Assembly: GCF_020819595.1 (NCBI RefSeq)
Contig: NZ_JAJHNP010000015.1
Span: 124,001 to 188,000 of the forward strand
DNA: 64,000 bases
DNA from: Streptomyces barringtoniae
GTDB taxonomy: Bacteria > Actinomycetota > Actinomycetes > Streptomycetales > Streptomycetaceae
Direction of reading: 5' to 3'
Shown here: positions 16,619 to 25,397 of the stretch, piece by piece
Position numbering within the stretch: the first letter of the stretch is position 1
Layout of the letters: each line of letters begins with the position of its first letter
Notes under the pieces: model-generated
Databases searched by the model: none
Told to the model about the DNA's origin: nothing
The model's input: the letters and a program-made list of their open reading frames with translations, nothing else
Made by a program: the position numbers and the translations under genes

Positions 16619-18745
16619 ATGGACGGCGACGGCACGCGCGACGCACGCGGCACGCATGCGAATCCTGTACCTCGCCCTGCGGTACCACGCGAGGGGAGCG
16701 CCGTGCCACCCATGCCGGCGGCACCTCCCAGTGTGCCGCCGCAACCGGACGGCTCCGCCTTCCTGAACTGGCTGCGCACAACCCGCCCCGAGGCGGCGCC
16801 CGGCGTGTGGCGCCTCGGACACCGGCCCCGGCCCGAGCAGGAGCCCGAGCAGATCCCGGCCCGACAGCTGATCAGCGGTGCTTTCATCGCCTTTCTCGTC
16901 GGCTGGCTGGTCTGGTCCTTGCTGTGGAACGGCTATCTCGGCAGCTGGTGGGTGCTGCCACTCGAACTGCTCGTCCCCGACTCCTGGCGCAACAGCGACA
17001 GCAATGTGTCGCGCGCCTTCCTCTGGTACGGCTACTACACCGTCATCGGTCTTGCCATTCTGCTCATCGTCGGCCGTCTCGGCCGCTGGGGCGAGGTCTG
17101 GCGCCGCTACGGCCCGCCGGCCTGGCGGCCGGCCCTGCCGGTGGTCGAGCGCCCGCCCACGCCCGAGCAGGACCCGGCCGAATGGCCCCACCTGCGCCGC
17201 GCCGGTGCCCACGAGGCCGCCGATCGGCTTGCCGCCGAGGCGAAGGCCGGGCTCATGCGGGACGTCGATCATGCGCGCATCAGCCGGGCTTGGCAGGGGG
17301 TGCGGGCGGGACGGCACACGCTGGCCACCTTCACCGGCGCCGTGGTCAAGGACGGCTCCGCCGCCTGCCTGCACCCCTCCGGCGAACGCGACCTGCCCGC
17401 GCGGCACGCCCGCCACGACCTGCTCACCGGCCAGGTCCGGCTCGGCACCGCCGTCGACGACCCCCGCAACCCCTACCACTACCGGGGCGCGGGCCTCGGC
17501 CTCGACCCCGGCCTGCTCGGTACCTCGCTGCTCGTCGTAGGCCCGTCCGGCTCGGGCAAGACCCGCGCGGTGGTACGGCCGCTCGCCGAGTCCCTGTGCC
17601 TGCACGCCCTCGCCGGGCGCGCCTCCGTCGTGGTCGTCGGCGCGGCGGGCACCGGACTCGGCCCGGCCGAGGCCTACGACGTCGTCGTACGCATCGGGCA
17701 CCCGGAGTCCGTCTACGACCTCGACCTCTACGGCGGCACCACCGACCCCGACGAGGCGGCTGCCATACTCGCCGAGGCCCTCGCAGGCGACCTCGCCGAT
17801 GCTCACCCGGGCAGCGACAGCCGCCGCTCGACCACTGTTCTCGCCCAGCTGCTCGGTCCCTTCCGTGCCGTCCACGACCGCTTTCCGTCCGTGCCCGAGC
17901 TGCGCCAGCTCCTCGACGGCGCCCCCGGCCCGCTGGCCGCGCTGCGCAAGGCGTTGACGGACACCGGACAGGAGGGGCTCCTGCGGGAACTCGACGCCCG
18001 CGAACGGCAGATGGCCCACCCGGGCGACATCGGCACCGTGCTCGCCGACCGGATCGCGCTGCTCGACAGGCCTGTCTTCGCCGGCTTTTTCAACACCTCC
18101 GACCAGGCCCGGCCGTTCTCACTCAAGGCCCTCGACCATCCGGTGCGCGTCCGCATCGACCTGCCACAGCGCGGGCACGCCGACGCTTCCCGGATCCTGG
18201 CCCGGCTGGTGCTGGCCCAGTTCACGGCGGCCGTGACCGTACGGGAGGACCGGTCGCTGTTCGCCTGCCTGATCCTCGACGACGCCTCCGGTGTCATCAC
18301 CCCGGAGGCGGTCCGTGGCGTCCAGCGCCTTCGCTCGGCCGGTGCCGGTGCGGTGCTCACCCTGCGCACCCTGGACGACGTACCCAGGCCGCTGCGCAGT
18401 CCGCTGCTCGGCGCGACCGGCTGCCGGATGGCACTGGCCGGGGTCACCCCCTGGGACGGGCAGGACTTCGCCGAAGTGTGGGGCAAGGAGTGGATCGAGA
18501 CCCGGGACGTCACCGATCGCCAGATCATCGCCGAGACCCCGGCCGGCAAGGCCGTGCACATCCTGCGACGGGTCATCACAGGACAGGCGCCCACCGCCCG
18601 CGCCGTCACCGTCCGTCAGGTGGAGCGTGAGCGCTGGTCTGCGTCCGAGTTGGCTCATGGGGTGCCGGCGGGGCATGCGGTGTTGTCGTTGACGAGTGTG
18701 CGGGGGGAGCACGCGCCGCCGTTGCTGGTGGATCTGAGGGGGTGA
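16619..18745 (+). CDS. Membrane-anchored P-loop ATPase of unknown role
   Basis: The 708-residue protein begins with a ~80-residue Pro-rich segment, followed by two membrane helices (roughly 85-105 and 137-152). A large cytoplasmic ATPase domain follows, with Walker A GPSGSGKT at 308-315, preceded by the LGLDPGLLGTSLLVVG strand. FACLILDDASGVITPEAV at about 545 may be the Walker B strand. The layout resembles TraG/TraD or FtsK-like coupling ATPases, which bring a substrate to a membrane channel, but no partner gene is present. It sits between gabT and the PucR regulator. ATG 16619 is preferred over a start 11 codons earlier. Similar proteins are, to my knowledge, widespread and unnamed in Streptomyces. 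Confidence 0.75.
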   Translation: MDGDGTRDARGTHANPVPRPAVPREGSAVPPMPAAPPSVPPQPDGSAFLNWLRTTRPEAAPGVWRLGHRPRPEQEPEQIPARQLISGAFIAFLVGWLVWSLLWNGYLGSWWVLPLELLVPDSWRNSDSNVSRAFLWYGYYTVIGLAILLIVGRLGRWGEVWRRYGPPAWRPALPVVERPPTPEQDPAEWPHLRRAGAHEAADRLAAEAKAGLMRDVDHARISRAWQGVRAGRHTLATFTGAVVKDGSAACLHPSGERDLPARHARHDLLTGQVRLGTAVDDPRNPYHYRGAGLGLDPGLLGTSLLVVGPSGSGKTRAVVRPLAESLCLHALAGRASVVVVGAAGTGLGPAEAYDVVVRIGHPESVYDLDLYGGTTDPDEAAAILAEALAGDLADAHPGSDSRRSTTVLAQLLGPFRAVHDRFPSVPELRQLLDGAPGPLAALRKALTDTGQEGLLRELDARERQMAHPGDIGTVLADRIALLDRPVFAGFFNTSDQARPFSLKALDHPVRVRIDLPQRGHADASRILARLVLAQFTAAVTVREDRSLFACLILDDASGVITPEAVRGVQRLRSAGAGAVLTLRTLDDVPRPLRSPLLGATGCRMALAGVTPWDGQDFAEVWGKEWIETRDVTDRQIIAETPAGKAVHILRRVITGQAPTARAVTVRQVERERWSASELAHGVPAGHAVLSLTSVRGEHAPPLLVDLRG

Positions 18746-18808
18746 GGAGGCGGCGGGGGATCGTACGGTGAGGCAGAATCGGTGTAGGCCGTTCATACGG
18801 TTCGGCCA

Positions 18809-18835
18809 AAGGATACGAAGGATACGAAGGATCCG
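18809..18835. repeat. Three tandem 9-bp repeats upstream of the PucR regulator gene
   Basis: AAGGATACG, AAGGATACG and AAGGATCCG follow one another without gap, 66 bp before the regulator start. The spacing places the copies slightly under one helical turn apart. They may form a cooperative operator or be simple slippage; nothing in the sequence decides. Confidence 0.5.
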
Positions 18836-18902
18836 GACGACCACGGTCCGACCATGAGATCCACTCATCCGAACGCTCGATCCGCCGTCGACTGAAGGCC
18901 TC

Positions 18903-20567
18903 ATGCCCCCGACCCTCGCCTCGCTCGTCCACCACTCCGCGCTGAAGCTGACCGTGCGCGCGGGCGAGGACCGCCTCGACGTGCCCGTCCGCTGGGCCCA
19001 CGTCAGTGAGCTGGCCGACCCCGTGCCGTACATGGAGGGCGGTGAGCTGCTGCTGATCACCGCGCTCAAGCTGGACGCCGAGGACCCCGAGGCCATGCGG
19101 CGGTACGTGAAGCGGCTCGCAGGGGCCGGTGTCGTCGGGCTCGGGTTCGCCGTGGGGGTCAATTACGAGGACATCCCGGCGGCTCTCGTCGACGCCTGCC
19201 GGCAGGAGGGGCTGCCCCTGCTGGAGGTGCCCCGCCGCACCCCCTTCCTCGCCATCAGCAAGGCCGTGTCCGCCGCCATCGCCGCCGATCAGTACCGTGC
19301 CGTCACCGCGGGGTTCGCCGCGCAGCGGGAGCTGACCAAGCAGGCGCTGAGCTCCGGGCCCGAGGGGCTGCTCGGCGCGCTCGCCGGGCAGGTCGACGGG
19401 TGGGCCGCGCTGTACGACGCCTCCGGCGCCGTCGTCGCCGCCGCGCCCGAGTGGGCCGGCCGGCGTGCCGCCCGGCTGACCGCCGAGGTCGAGCGGCTGC
19501 GGGAGCGTCCCGCGCCGGCGTCGTCCGTCGTCGGCGGGCCCGAGCACGAGGACCGGGTCGAGCTGCACTCCCTGGGGACCGGGCGGCGGCCGCGCGCCGC
19601 GCTCGCCGTCGGCACCGCCGCCGCCCTCGGCACCGCCGAGCGCTACGCCGTGCACTCCGCCATCGCCCTGCTCACCCTCACCACCGAACGCTCCCGCTCC
19701 CTGCACGCGGCCGAACAGCGCGTAGGCGCGGCCGTGCTGCGCATGCTCCTGGCCGGGGAGCCCGACCACGCCCGGGCCGTCGCCGGGGACCTCTACGGCG
19801 GGCTGCTGGACGCGCCGTTCCGGATGATCGTCGCCGAGGCGGCGTCCGGATCCGCCGCTCGGGCGCACGCGGACGCCCACGGCCACGGCCACGTGCGCGG
19901 GCCGGGTACCGGTGGCGCCGTGCCTGCCGCCGGTGCCACGAGCGGTGATCCGCTGGGCGGGCTGGCGGAGGCCCTGGAGTCCGCTGCCGCGCGCTCCGGG
20001 GAGGCCGTGCTGGTCGTGCCCGAGGGGGAGCGGCTGGTGGTGCTCGGCGCCGACGGCGGCGCGGCGGTGGCCGCCTGCACGGGTCACGCGGCGGCGCTGG
20101 AGGCGGCGCGGGCCGTGCCGGAGCAGACCGGGGGCGACGAGGAGGAACTGGTCGTAGGGCTGTCCGCGCCGGCCGGGCCGATCGCCGCCGCGGCGGCCTA
20201 CAAGCAGGCCGAGCAGGCGCTGTCGGTGGCGCGGCGGCGGGGGCGGGTGCTGGTGGAGCACGAGCAGCTGGCCGCGGGGTCCGTGCTGCCGCTGCTGGCC
20301 GACGACGCGGTGAAGGCGTTCGCGGACGGGTTGCTGCGGGCGCTGCACGAGCACGACGCGACGGGGCGGGGGGATCTGGTCGCCTCGCTGCGGGCGTGGC
20401 TGTCGCGGCACGGGCAGTGGGACGCGGCTGCGGCGGACCTGGGCGTGCACCGGCACACGCTGCGGTACCGGATGCGGCGGGTCGAGGAGATCCTCGGGCG
20501 GTCCCTGGACGATCCCGACGTCCGGATGGAGCTGTGGCTGGCGCTGAAGGCGACCAGCGCCGAGTAG
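18903..20567 (+). CDS. PucR-family transcriptional regulator of the GABA/polyamine genes
   Basis: The 554-residue regulator has an N-terminal PucR (purine catabolism regulator-like) domain (LKLTVRAGEDRLDVPVRWAHVSELADPVPYMEGGELLLIT). A middle GGDEF-like sensor region follows. A C-terminal helix-turn-helix (WDAAAADLGVHRHTLRYRMRRVEEILGRSL) is the PucR signature. Members of this family activate amine or purine catabolism, and one is known to regulate GABA use in other bacteria. Its position between gabT and an aldehyde dehydrogenase makes the locus itself the likely target. Two 14-bp direct repeats 33 bp apart start at its stop codon and are candidate binding sites. Confidence 0.85.
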   Translation: MPPTLASLVHHSALKLTVRAGEDRLDVPVRWAHVSELADPVPYMEGGELLLITALKLDAEDPEAMRRYVKRLAGAGVVGLGFAVGVNYEDIPAALVDACRQEGLPLLEVPRRTPFLAISKAVSAAIAADQYRAVTAGFAAQRELTKQALSSGPEGLLGALAGQVDGWAALYDASGAVVAAAPEWAGRRAARLTAEVERLRERPAPASSVVGGPEHEDRVELHSLGTGRRPRAALAVGTAAALGTAERYAVHSAIALLTLTTERSRSLHAAEQRVGAAVLRMLLAGEPDHARAVAGDLYGGLLDAPFRMIVAEAASGSAARAHADAHGHGHVRGPGTGGAVPAAGATSGDPLGGLAEALESAAARSGEAVLVVPEGERLVVLGADGGAAVAACTGHAAALEAARAVPEQTGGDEEELVVGLSAPAGPIAAAAAYKQAEQALSVARRRGRVLVEHEQLAAGSVLPLLADDAVKAFADGLLRALHEHDATGRGDLVASLRAWLSRHGQWDAAAADLGVHRHTLRYRMRRVEEILGRSLDDPDVRMELWLALKATSAE

Positions 20568-20609
20568 TCCGAACAGACCGGCGCCGAGTACTCCAAGTAG
20601 TCCAAACAG
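20563..20609 (+). promoter_or_regulatory. Paired direct repeats AGTAGTCCRAACAG, 33 bp apart
   Basis: AGTAGTCCGAACAG (20563-20576, overlapping the regulator stop codon) and AGTAGTCCAAACAG (20596-20609) are on the same helical face, three turns apart. They lie 118 bp before the next aldehyde dehydrogenase start, a typical activator arrangement. Binding by the adjacent PucR protein is inference. Confidence 0.45.
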
Positions 20610-20726
20610 TAGTGCCGGGGCTGCCCACTGCTACGACTCGGACAAGCGACCCCCGGTCGGCCCCGCCCTACCGTGGACCACGAAAGCCAAGCACACCTCC
20701 AACGCGGAAGGGCCGGGAACCGACAC

Positions 20727-22172
20727 ATGACTTCCACCCACGCCTTCTGGCTCGCCGGCCGCCAGGTCACCGGCGAGGACAGCTTCGACGTCACCTCCCC
20801 GTGGGACGGGCGCCTCGTCGGCAAGGTCGGCGTGCCGACCGACGCCCAGGTAGAGGAGGCCGTGGCCGCCGCGTACGCCGTGCGCGACGAGTTCGCCGCC
20901 ACCCCGGCGCACGTGCGCGCCGCCGCCCTCGACCACGTCAGCAAGCGGCTGGTCGAGCGCACCGAGGAGATCGCCCAGCTGATCTCCGCCGAGAACGGCA
21001 AGCCCGTCAAGTGGGCCCGGGGCGAAGTCGGCCGTGCCGTCTCCGTGTTCCGGTTCGCCGCCGAGGAGGCCCGGCGGTTCAACGGCGGCGAGGCCCAGCG
21101 GCTGGACACCGACGCCGGCGGCCAGGGCCGGCTGGCGCTCACCCGCCGCTTCCCGAAGGGTGTCGTGCTCGGCATCGCGCCGTTCAACTTCCCGCTGAAC
21201 CTGTGCGCGCACAAGGTCGCCCCCGCGATCGCCGTCGGCGCGCCGATCATCCTCAAGCCGGCCCCGGCCACCCCGCTCTCCGGCCTGATCCTCGGCGAGC
21301 TGCTGGCCGAGACCGACCTGCCGGCCGGTTCCTGGTCGGTCCTGCCGGTCCCGAACGACCGCATGCCCGCCCTGGTCCAGGACGAGCGCCTGCCGGTGAT
21401 CTCCTTCACCGGTTCCGACAAGGTCGGCTACGCGATCATGGACTCGGTGCCGCGCAAGCACTGCACGCTGGAGCTGGGCGGCAACGGAGCCGCGGTCGTC
21501 CTCGGCGACTACGCCTCCGACGCAGACCTGGACTGGGCCGCGACCCGCATCGCGACCTTCTCCAACTACCAGGCCGGCCAGTCCTGCATCTCCGTGCAGC
21601 GCGTGATCGCCGACGCCTCCGTCCACGACCGCCTGCTGCCGCGCATCGTCGCCGCCGTCGAGGCCCAGGTCACCGGTGACCCGTCCGACGCCAAGACGGA
21701 CGTGGGCCCGCTGGTCAGCGAGGACGCGGCCAAGCGCGTGGAGTCCTGGGTGAAGGAGGCGGTCGAGGCCGGCGCCACGCTGCTCACCGGCGGCGACCGC
21801 GACGGCGCCTCCTACGCGCCGACCGTCCTCACCGACGTACCGGCGGACGTCACCCTCGCCTGCGAGGAGGTCTTCGGACCGGTCCTCACCGTGCAGAAGG
21901 TGGACGGCGAGGCGGAGGCCTTCGCCGCGGTCAACAACTCGAAGTACGGCCTCCAGGCGGGCGTGTTCACCCACGACCTGCAGGTCGCCTTCCGCGCCCA
22001 CCGCGCCCTCGAGGTCGGCGGCGTGGTGATCGGCGACGTCCCGTCCTACCGCGCCGACCAGATGCCGTACGGCGGCGCCAAGCAGTCCGGTGTGGGCCGC
22101 GAAGGCGTGCGGTTCGCGATGGAGGACTACACCTACGAGCGCGTGCTGGTCCTGACCGGTCTCGCGCTCTGA
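20727..22172 (+). CDS. Aldehyde dehydrogenase (succinate-semialdehyde or related substrate)
   Basis: The 481-residue enzyme has the catalytic Glu249 (LELGGNGAAVVLG), Cys287 (YQAGQSCISVQRV) and PFNFPLNLCAHK in the NAD(P) region. It belongs to the broad group that includes lactaldehyde, glyceraldehyde-3-phosphate and some semialdehyde dehydrogenases. In this context it could oxidise succinate semialdehyde produced by GabT, but substrate-specifying residues do not settle this. ATG 20727 is the usual family start; an in-frame ATG 18 codons upstream lacks an RBS. A perfect 15-bp terminator stem follows. Confidence 0.83.
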   Translation: MTSTHAFWLAGRQVTGEDSFDVTSPWDGRLVGKVGVPTDAQVEEAVAAAYAVRDEFAATPAHVRAAALDHVSKRLVERTEEIAQLISAENGKPVKWARGEVGRAVSVFRFAAEEARRFNGGEAQRLDTDAGGQGRLALTRRFPKGVVLGIAPFNFPLNLCAHKVAPAIAVGAPIILKPAPATPLSGLILGELLAETDLPAGSWSVLPVPNDRMPALVQDERLPVISFTGSDKVGYAIMDSVPRKHCTLELGGNGAAVVLGDYASDADLDWAATRIATFSNYQAGQSCISVQRVIADASVHDRLLPRIVAAVEAQVTGDPSDAKTDVGPLVSEDAAKRVESWVKEAVEAGATLLTGGDRDGASYAPTVLTDVPADVTLACEEVFGPVLTVQKVDGEAEAFAAVNNSKYGLQAGVFTHDLQVAFRAHRALEVGGVVIGDVPSYRADQMPYGGAKQSGVGREGVRFAMEDYTYERVLVLTGLAL

Positions 22173-22194
22173 CCTGCCACGGACAGGTCGGACG

Positions 22195-22233
22195 GAACGG
22201 CCGGTGCCCACTGTGCGGGGGCACCGGCCGTTC
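22195..22233 (+). terminator. Rho-independent-type hairpin after the aldehyde dehydrogenase gene
   Basis: GAACGGCCGGTGCCC (22195-22209) pairs perfectly over 15 bp with bases 22219-22233, with a 9-nt loop. It lies 23 bp after the stop. The following bases are GTGTTCC, so there is no U-tract, which is normal for Streptomyces. Confidence 0.75.
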
Positions 22234-22279
22234 GTGTTCCCGAAAGCTCTGGCCGGGTAAAGGATTCGGCATCGGCCGG

Positions 22280-22292
22280 TCAATAATATTGA
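22280..22292. promoter_or_regulatory. AT-rich palindrome TCAATA-A-TATTGA upstream of the secreted protease
   Basis: This 13-bp perfect palindrome stands out in GC-rich surroundings, 82 bp before the protease start. It may be an operator or overlap the promoter -10 region. Confidence 0.4.
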
Positions 22293-22373
22293 TCTGTGCA
22301 TGACTCAGTCGGCCGTCTGTGTGTCTGCTAGGGCGACCGATCAAGTCCGACTTCGGACCACTCAGGGGAACAC

Positions 22374-23741
22374 ATGCACATAGCCCGTACCGGGCGCGGC
22401 CTCGCGGCCTCCGCCGCCACTGCCGCACTCGTCGCCGCAGGACTGGCGACCATCTCCTCGGCAGGCGCCACCACCGCCGCGCCCGCCGGCGTGCCGCACA
22501 CCTTCGCGCAGCCGGCCGTCGCGGGGCAGACCCTCGTCCACGACGTGGCCAGCCCCCTCCCCATCGCCCAGTGCCAGGCCAAATGGCACATCAACTGCTA
22601 CAACCCGCTCCAGTACAGAACGGCGTACGACCTGAACCCGCTGTACAAGAAGGGCATCACGGGCAAGGGCCGTACGATCGTGATCGTCGACTCCTTCGGG
22701 TCCCCGACCGTCCAGCACGACCTGGACGTCTACAGCAAGCAGTTCGGGCTGCCCAGCACCAAGGTCGACGTCGTCAAGTGGGGCCATGTCCCCAAGTTCG
22801 ACCCGAAGAACTCGGACATGACCGGCTGGGCCGGCGAGACCACGCTGGACGTCGAGATGGCCCACGCCGTCGCGCCGGGTGCGAAGATCGTGCTGGTGGA
22901 GACGGCGGTCTCGGAGACCGAGGGCACCACCGGCCTGCCGGAGATGATGTCCGCCGAGAAGTACCTGATCGACCACGGTGTCGGCGACGTCATCACCCAG
23001 AGCTTCGGCGCCACCGAGAACACCTTCCCGGGCTTCGACAAGGGCGACTTCTCCAGCATCAAGAAGCTCCGGTACGCCTTCGAGGCCGCGCAGCGCAAGC
23101 ACGTGACCGTGCTCGCCTCCTCCGGTGACGGCGGCGCCACCGACATGAAGCTGGACGGCAAGACGTACTACAACAAGCGCGTCAACTCCTGGCCGTCGTC
23201 CGACCCGCTGGTCACCTCCATCGGCGGCACCCAGCTCCACCTGAACGACAAGGGCGAGCGCGTCAAGCCGGACAGCGTCTACAACGACTACGGCGCGGGC
23301 GGCGGCGGCCAGTCCCACGTGTTCAACCGGCCGGCCTACCAGGACGGGGTCAAGAACGTCGTCGGCACCCGCCGCGGCACCCCGGACATCTCGATGGCCG
23401 CCGCGGTCAACGGCGGTGCCTGGGTGTACTCCAGCTACGACCCGACGGCCACCGGCTGGGACGTCTCCGGCGGCACCAGCGAGGCCAGCCCCCTGTTCTC
23501 GGGCATCGTCGCCCTCGCCGACCAGGCGGGCGGCCACCGCGTGGGCAACATCAACGCGGCCCTCTACACCCTGCTGAAGCAGAAGAACCCGGGCGTCGTC
23601 GACGTCAACGACGGCACCGACAACAGCTACCAGGGCGTGAAGGGCTACAAGGCCGTCAACGGCTACGACATGGCCACCGGCGTGGGCACCCTGGACGCCC
23701 TGCGCTTCGTGCCGGCCCTCGCCAAGGCGAGCCGCGGCTGA
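22374..23741 (+). CDS. Secreted sedolisin-family (S53) serine-carboxyl protease
   Basis: The 455-residue protein has a signal peptide (residues 1-~36). The sedolisin catalytic set follows: Glu155 and Asp159 in GETTLDVEMAHA, oxyanion Asp252 in SSGDGGA, and the nucleophile Ser369 in SGGTSEASP. The C-terminal GYDMATGVGTLD contains the expected calcium-site Asp. Two cysteines (67 and 75) could form an N-terminal disulfide. Classical sedolisins carry a long inhibitory prodomain of ~180 residues; here only ~45 residues separate the signal from the catalytic core, so activation must differ. AGGGGA precedes the ATG. Strong terminators lie on both sides, so it is monocistronic. Confidence 0.88.
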   Translation: MHIARTGRGLAASAATAALVAAGLATISSAGATTAAPAGVPHTFAQPAVAGQTLVHDVASPLPIAQCQAKWHINCYNPLQYRTAYDLNPLYKKGITGKGRTIVIVDSFGSPTVQHDLDVYSKQFGLPSTKVDVVKWGHVPKFDPKNSDMTGWAGETTLDVEMAHAVAPGAKIVLVETAVSETEGTTGLPEMMSAEKYLIDHGVGDVITQSFGATENTFPGFDKGDFSSIKKLRYAFEAAQRKHVTVLASSGDGGATDMKLDGKTYYNKRVNSWPSSDPLVTSIGGTQLHLNDKGERVKPDSVYNDYGAGGGGQSHVFNRPAYQDGVKNVVGTRRGTPDISMAAAVNGGAWVYSSYDPTATGWDVSGGTSEASPLFSGIVALADQAGGHRVGNINAALYTLLKQKNPGVVDVNDGTDNSYQGVKGYKAVNGYDMATGVGTLDALRFVPALAKASRG

Positions 23742-23784
23742 CGAGTCCGACACCCTGACGCCCGCGGTCGCACGTCACCGCACG

Positions 23785-24206
23785 TCAGCCTGCAGAAGGG
23801 GCCCGGCACCGCTGCCTTTCGGTGCCGGGCCCCGTCCCGTCGTCGGCCGATCCGGACCCTCGACCGGAGAAGCCGACGTGCGCGAGCCGCAGCGGGCCGC
23901 GCAGCCTGAGGCGGACGTCGTGCACGCCGGCGGCGGCGATGGCGGCGATGGCGGCGCCCAGGGTGGTGTAGGCGTAGGCGCCTGCGGTGGGGGTGGACGG
24001 TGCCAGGTTGGCCAGCACCGGGCCGCCGTCCAGGGACACCTCCAGCACGCCCTCGCCCGCCACCTGCGCCGTCACCTCGCCCACCCCCGTACCGAAGTCG
24101 CAGGAGCGGTGGACGAGTTCGGCCGTGCCGCCGTGCGCCGGTGTCACCGCGTCGCCCGCCGTCCTCGTCCGGTCCACGATCGCGATGCCGGACTGCTCGT
24201 CGAAGC
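23785..24206 (-). pseudogene. C-terminal remnant of a glycoside hydrolase with a CBM6-like domain
   Basis: Minus-strand reading gives about 140 residues with no start: TAELVHRSCDFGTGVGEVTAQVAGEG, LEVSLDGGPVLANLAPSTPT and GVHDVRLRLRGPLRLAHVGFSG. These resemble the carbohydrate-binding module family 6 strands at the end of secreted beta-xylosidases or glucosidases. The catalytic part is missing: at about 24207 the sequence changes abruptly to a plus-strand GH12 fragment. This is a deletion remnant. Confidence 0.55.
23798..23833 (+). terminator. Terminator hairpin after the S53 protease gene
   Basis: Bases 23798-23810 (GGGGCCCGGCACC) pair perfectly with 23821-23833, and one further G-C pair closes an 8-nt loop. 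The loop ends in TTT. It lies 57 bp beyond the stop and overlaps the 3' end of the converging minus-strand CBM6-like remnant. Confidence 0.72.
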
Positions 24207-24467
24207 AACGACATCTGGGGCGCCGGCGCCGGCAGCCCGTGCATCTGGGCCGACTCCGGCACCAACTGGGGCGTCTGGGCGGTCAACAAGACCGGCGCCG
24301 TCGGCCCGCTCGGCACCTCCCAGGGCACCCTCACCCTCGGCGACTCCACCTGGACCGTCTACAAGGGCAACAACGGCTCCAACGACGTCTTCTCCTTCGT
24401 CCGCAGCTCCAACGCCGGCTCGGGCACGGTGAACATCCTGCCGATCCTGAAGTGGATCAAGGAGTCG
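24207..24467 (+). pseudogene. Internal fragment of a GH12 endoglucanase/xyloglucanase
   Basis: The plus-strand frame reads NDIWGAGAGSPCIWADSGTNWGVWA, then AVGPLGTSQGTLTLGDSTW, VYKGNNGSNDVFSFVRSS and NILPILKWIKES. These are in the order of conserved blocks of family 12 beta-1,4-glucanases. Start, catalytic glutamate blocks and end are missing, and the central part between blocks one and two is deleted. It lies inverted between two minus-strand remnants, so at least two breakpoints (near 24207 and 24468) produced this patchwork. Confidence 0.55.
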
Positions 24468-25349
24468 CACACGATCGCCGATAGGGGCAGGCCCCGGCGC
24501 TTGTACTCCCGTGCCACGTCCAGGAGTTCGCTCTGCGTGCGGTAGCGCAGCTTGCACTGCCAGAAGCCGGCCGCCCACTCCGGCAGCATCGGGGAGCGCC
24601 CGGTCACCGCGCTGTAGGCGCGCTGCCCGTCGGCCGGCGTGCCCGCCGTGATCCAGTAGTCGATCTGCCGGGCCGAGTCCGCTACCCAGCGGGTGCCGTT
24701 GCCCGCCAGTTCCCCCCGGCCGATCGCCGGGTTGTTCCACAGCAGGGTGTAGCCCCGGCTGGACACCAGCACCGGCACGCTCACCTCGGCGTTGCGCTGC
24801 ACGAGGTCCAGCACCAGGCCCTTTTGGTCCAGGCGCCCGTGCTGGTGCTGGCCCAGGACGTACAGCTTCTCGCCCTCGCAGGCGGCGAACCGCTGCTCAA
24901 GGCGGTGGTGGCCGTTGCCGACCGCCGTGTACAGCCGCGACCCCGGCCACCAGAAGTGGGCCCGCTCCTCGGCGAGCAGCTCCGTACGGTCCTCGGTGCG
25001 CAGAAAGCGGACCAGGCCCTCGGCGCTCACCTCGGCGGTCAGTGCGCCGACCGTCAGCCGCGCCGCGCCGCCACCGATCTCGACCCCGGCGTCCTTGTGC
25101 GGGCGGGGAGTCGAGGAGCGCGCCCGGGAGCCCCTCCAGCACCGGGCCGCCGAGCCGGGCGCGCACCCGGACCGCGTCCGGATCCCACGGCTCGATCCGC
25201 ACCGTCTCCTGACGGCCGCTCCACTCCAGCGCGCCGTCCCGCTCGCGGAAGGTGCCGACGGTGGGGGAGGACCGGGCGAGGCTGACCTTGGGCTGCGCGA
25301 CGGCATGCTGGTTCACGGCGTGATCCTGAAACAGTGCGGACAGGGTCAA
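24468..25349 (-). pseudogene. Truncated, frameshifted GH31 alpha-xylosidase/alpha-glucosidase
   Basis: The N-terminal half of a family 31 glycosidase is recognisable: VGNGHHRLEQRFAACEGEKLYVLGQHQHGRLDQKG, then VSSRGYTLLWNNPAIGR and LPEWAAGFWQCKLRYRTQSELLDVAREYKRRGLPLS. The gene breaks off at IVCD, before the catalytic Asp blocks. A frame change near 25105 separates the first ~80 residues (from ATG 25349) from the rest. No active enzyme can be made. It lies directly downstream of a LacI regulator and was probably its target. Confidence 0.7.
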
Positions 25350-25397
25350 GGCAGGCGGAGCCGTGCCCCGGACGCACCGGAGCCACGGGAAGGTACG

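Noticed and set aside
23742..25397. Insertion sequence as the cause of the broken glycosidase genes
   Set aside because: No transposase frame, terminal inverted repeats or target duplications were found at the breakpoints; deletions or inversions are more likely.
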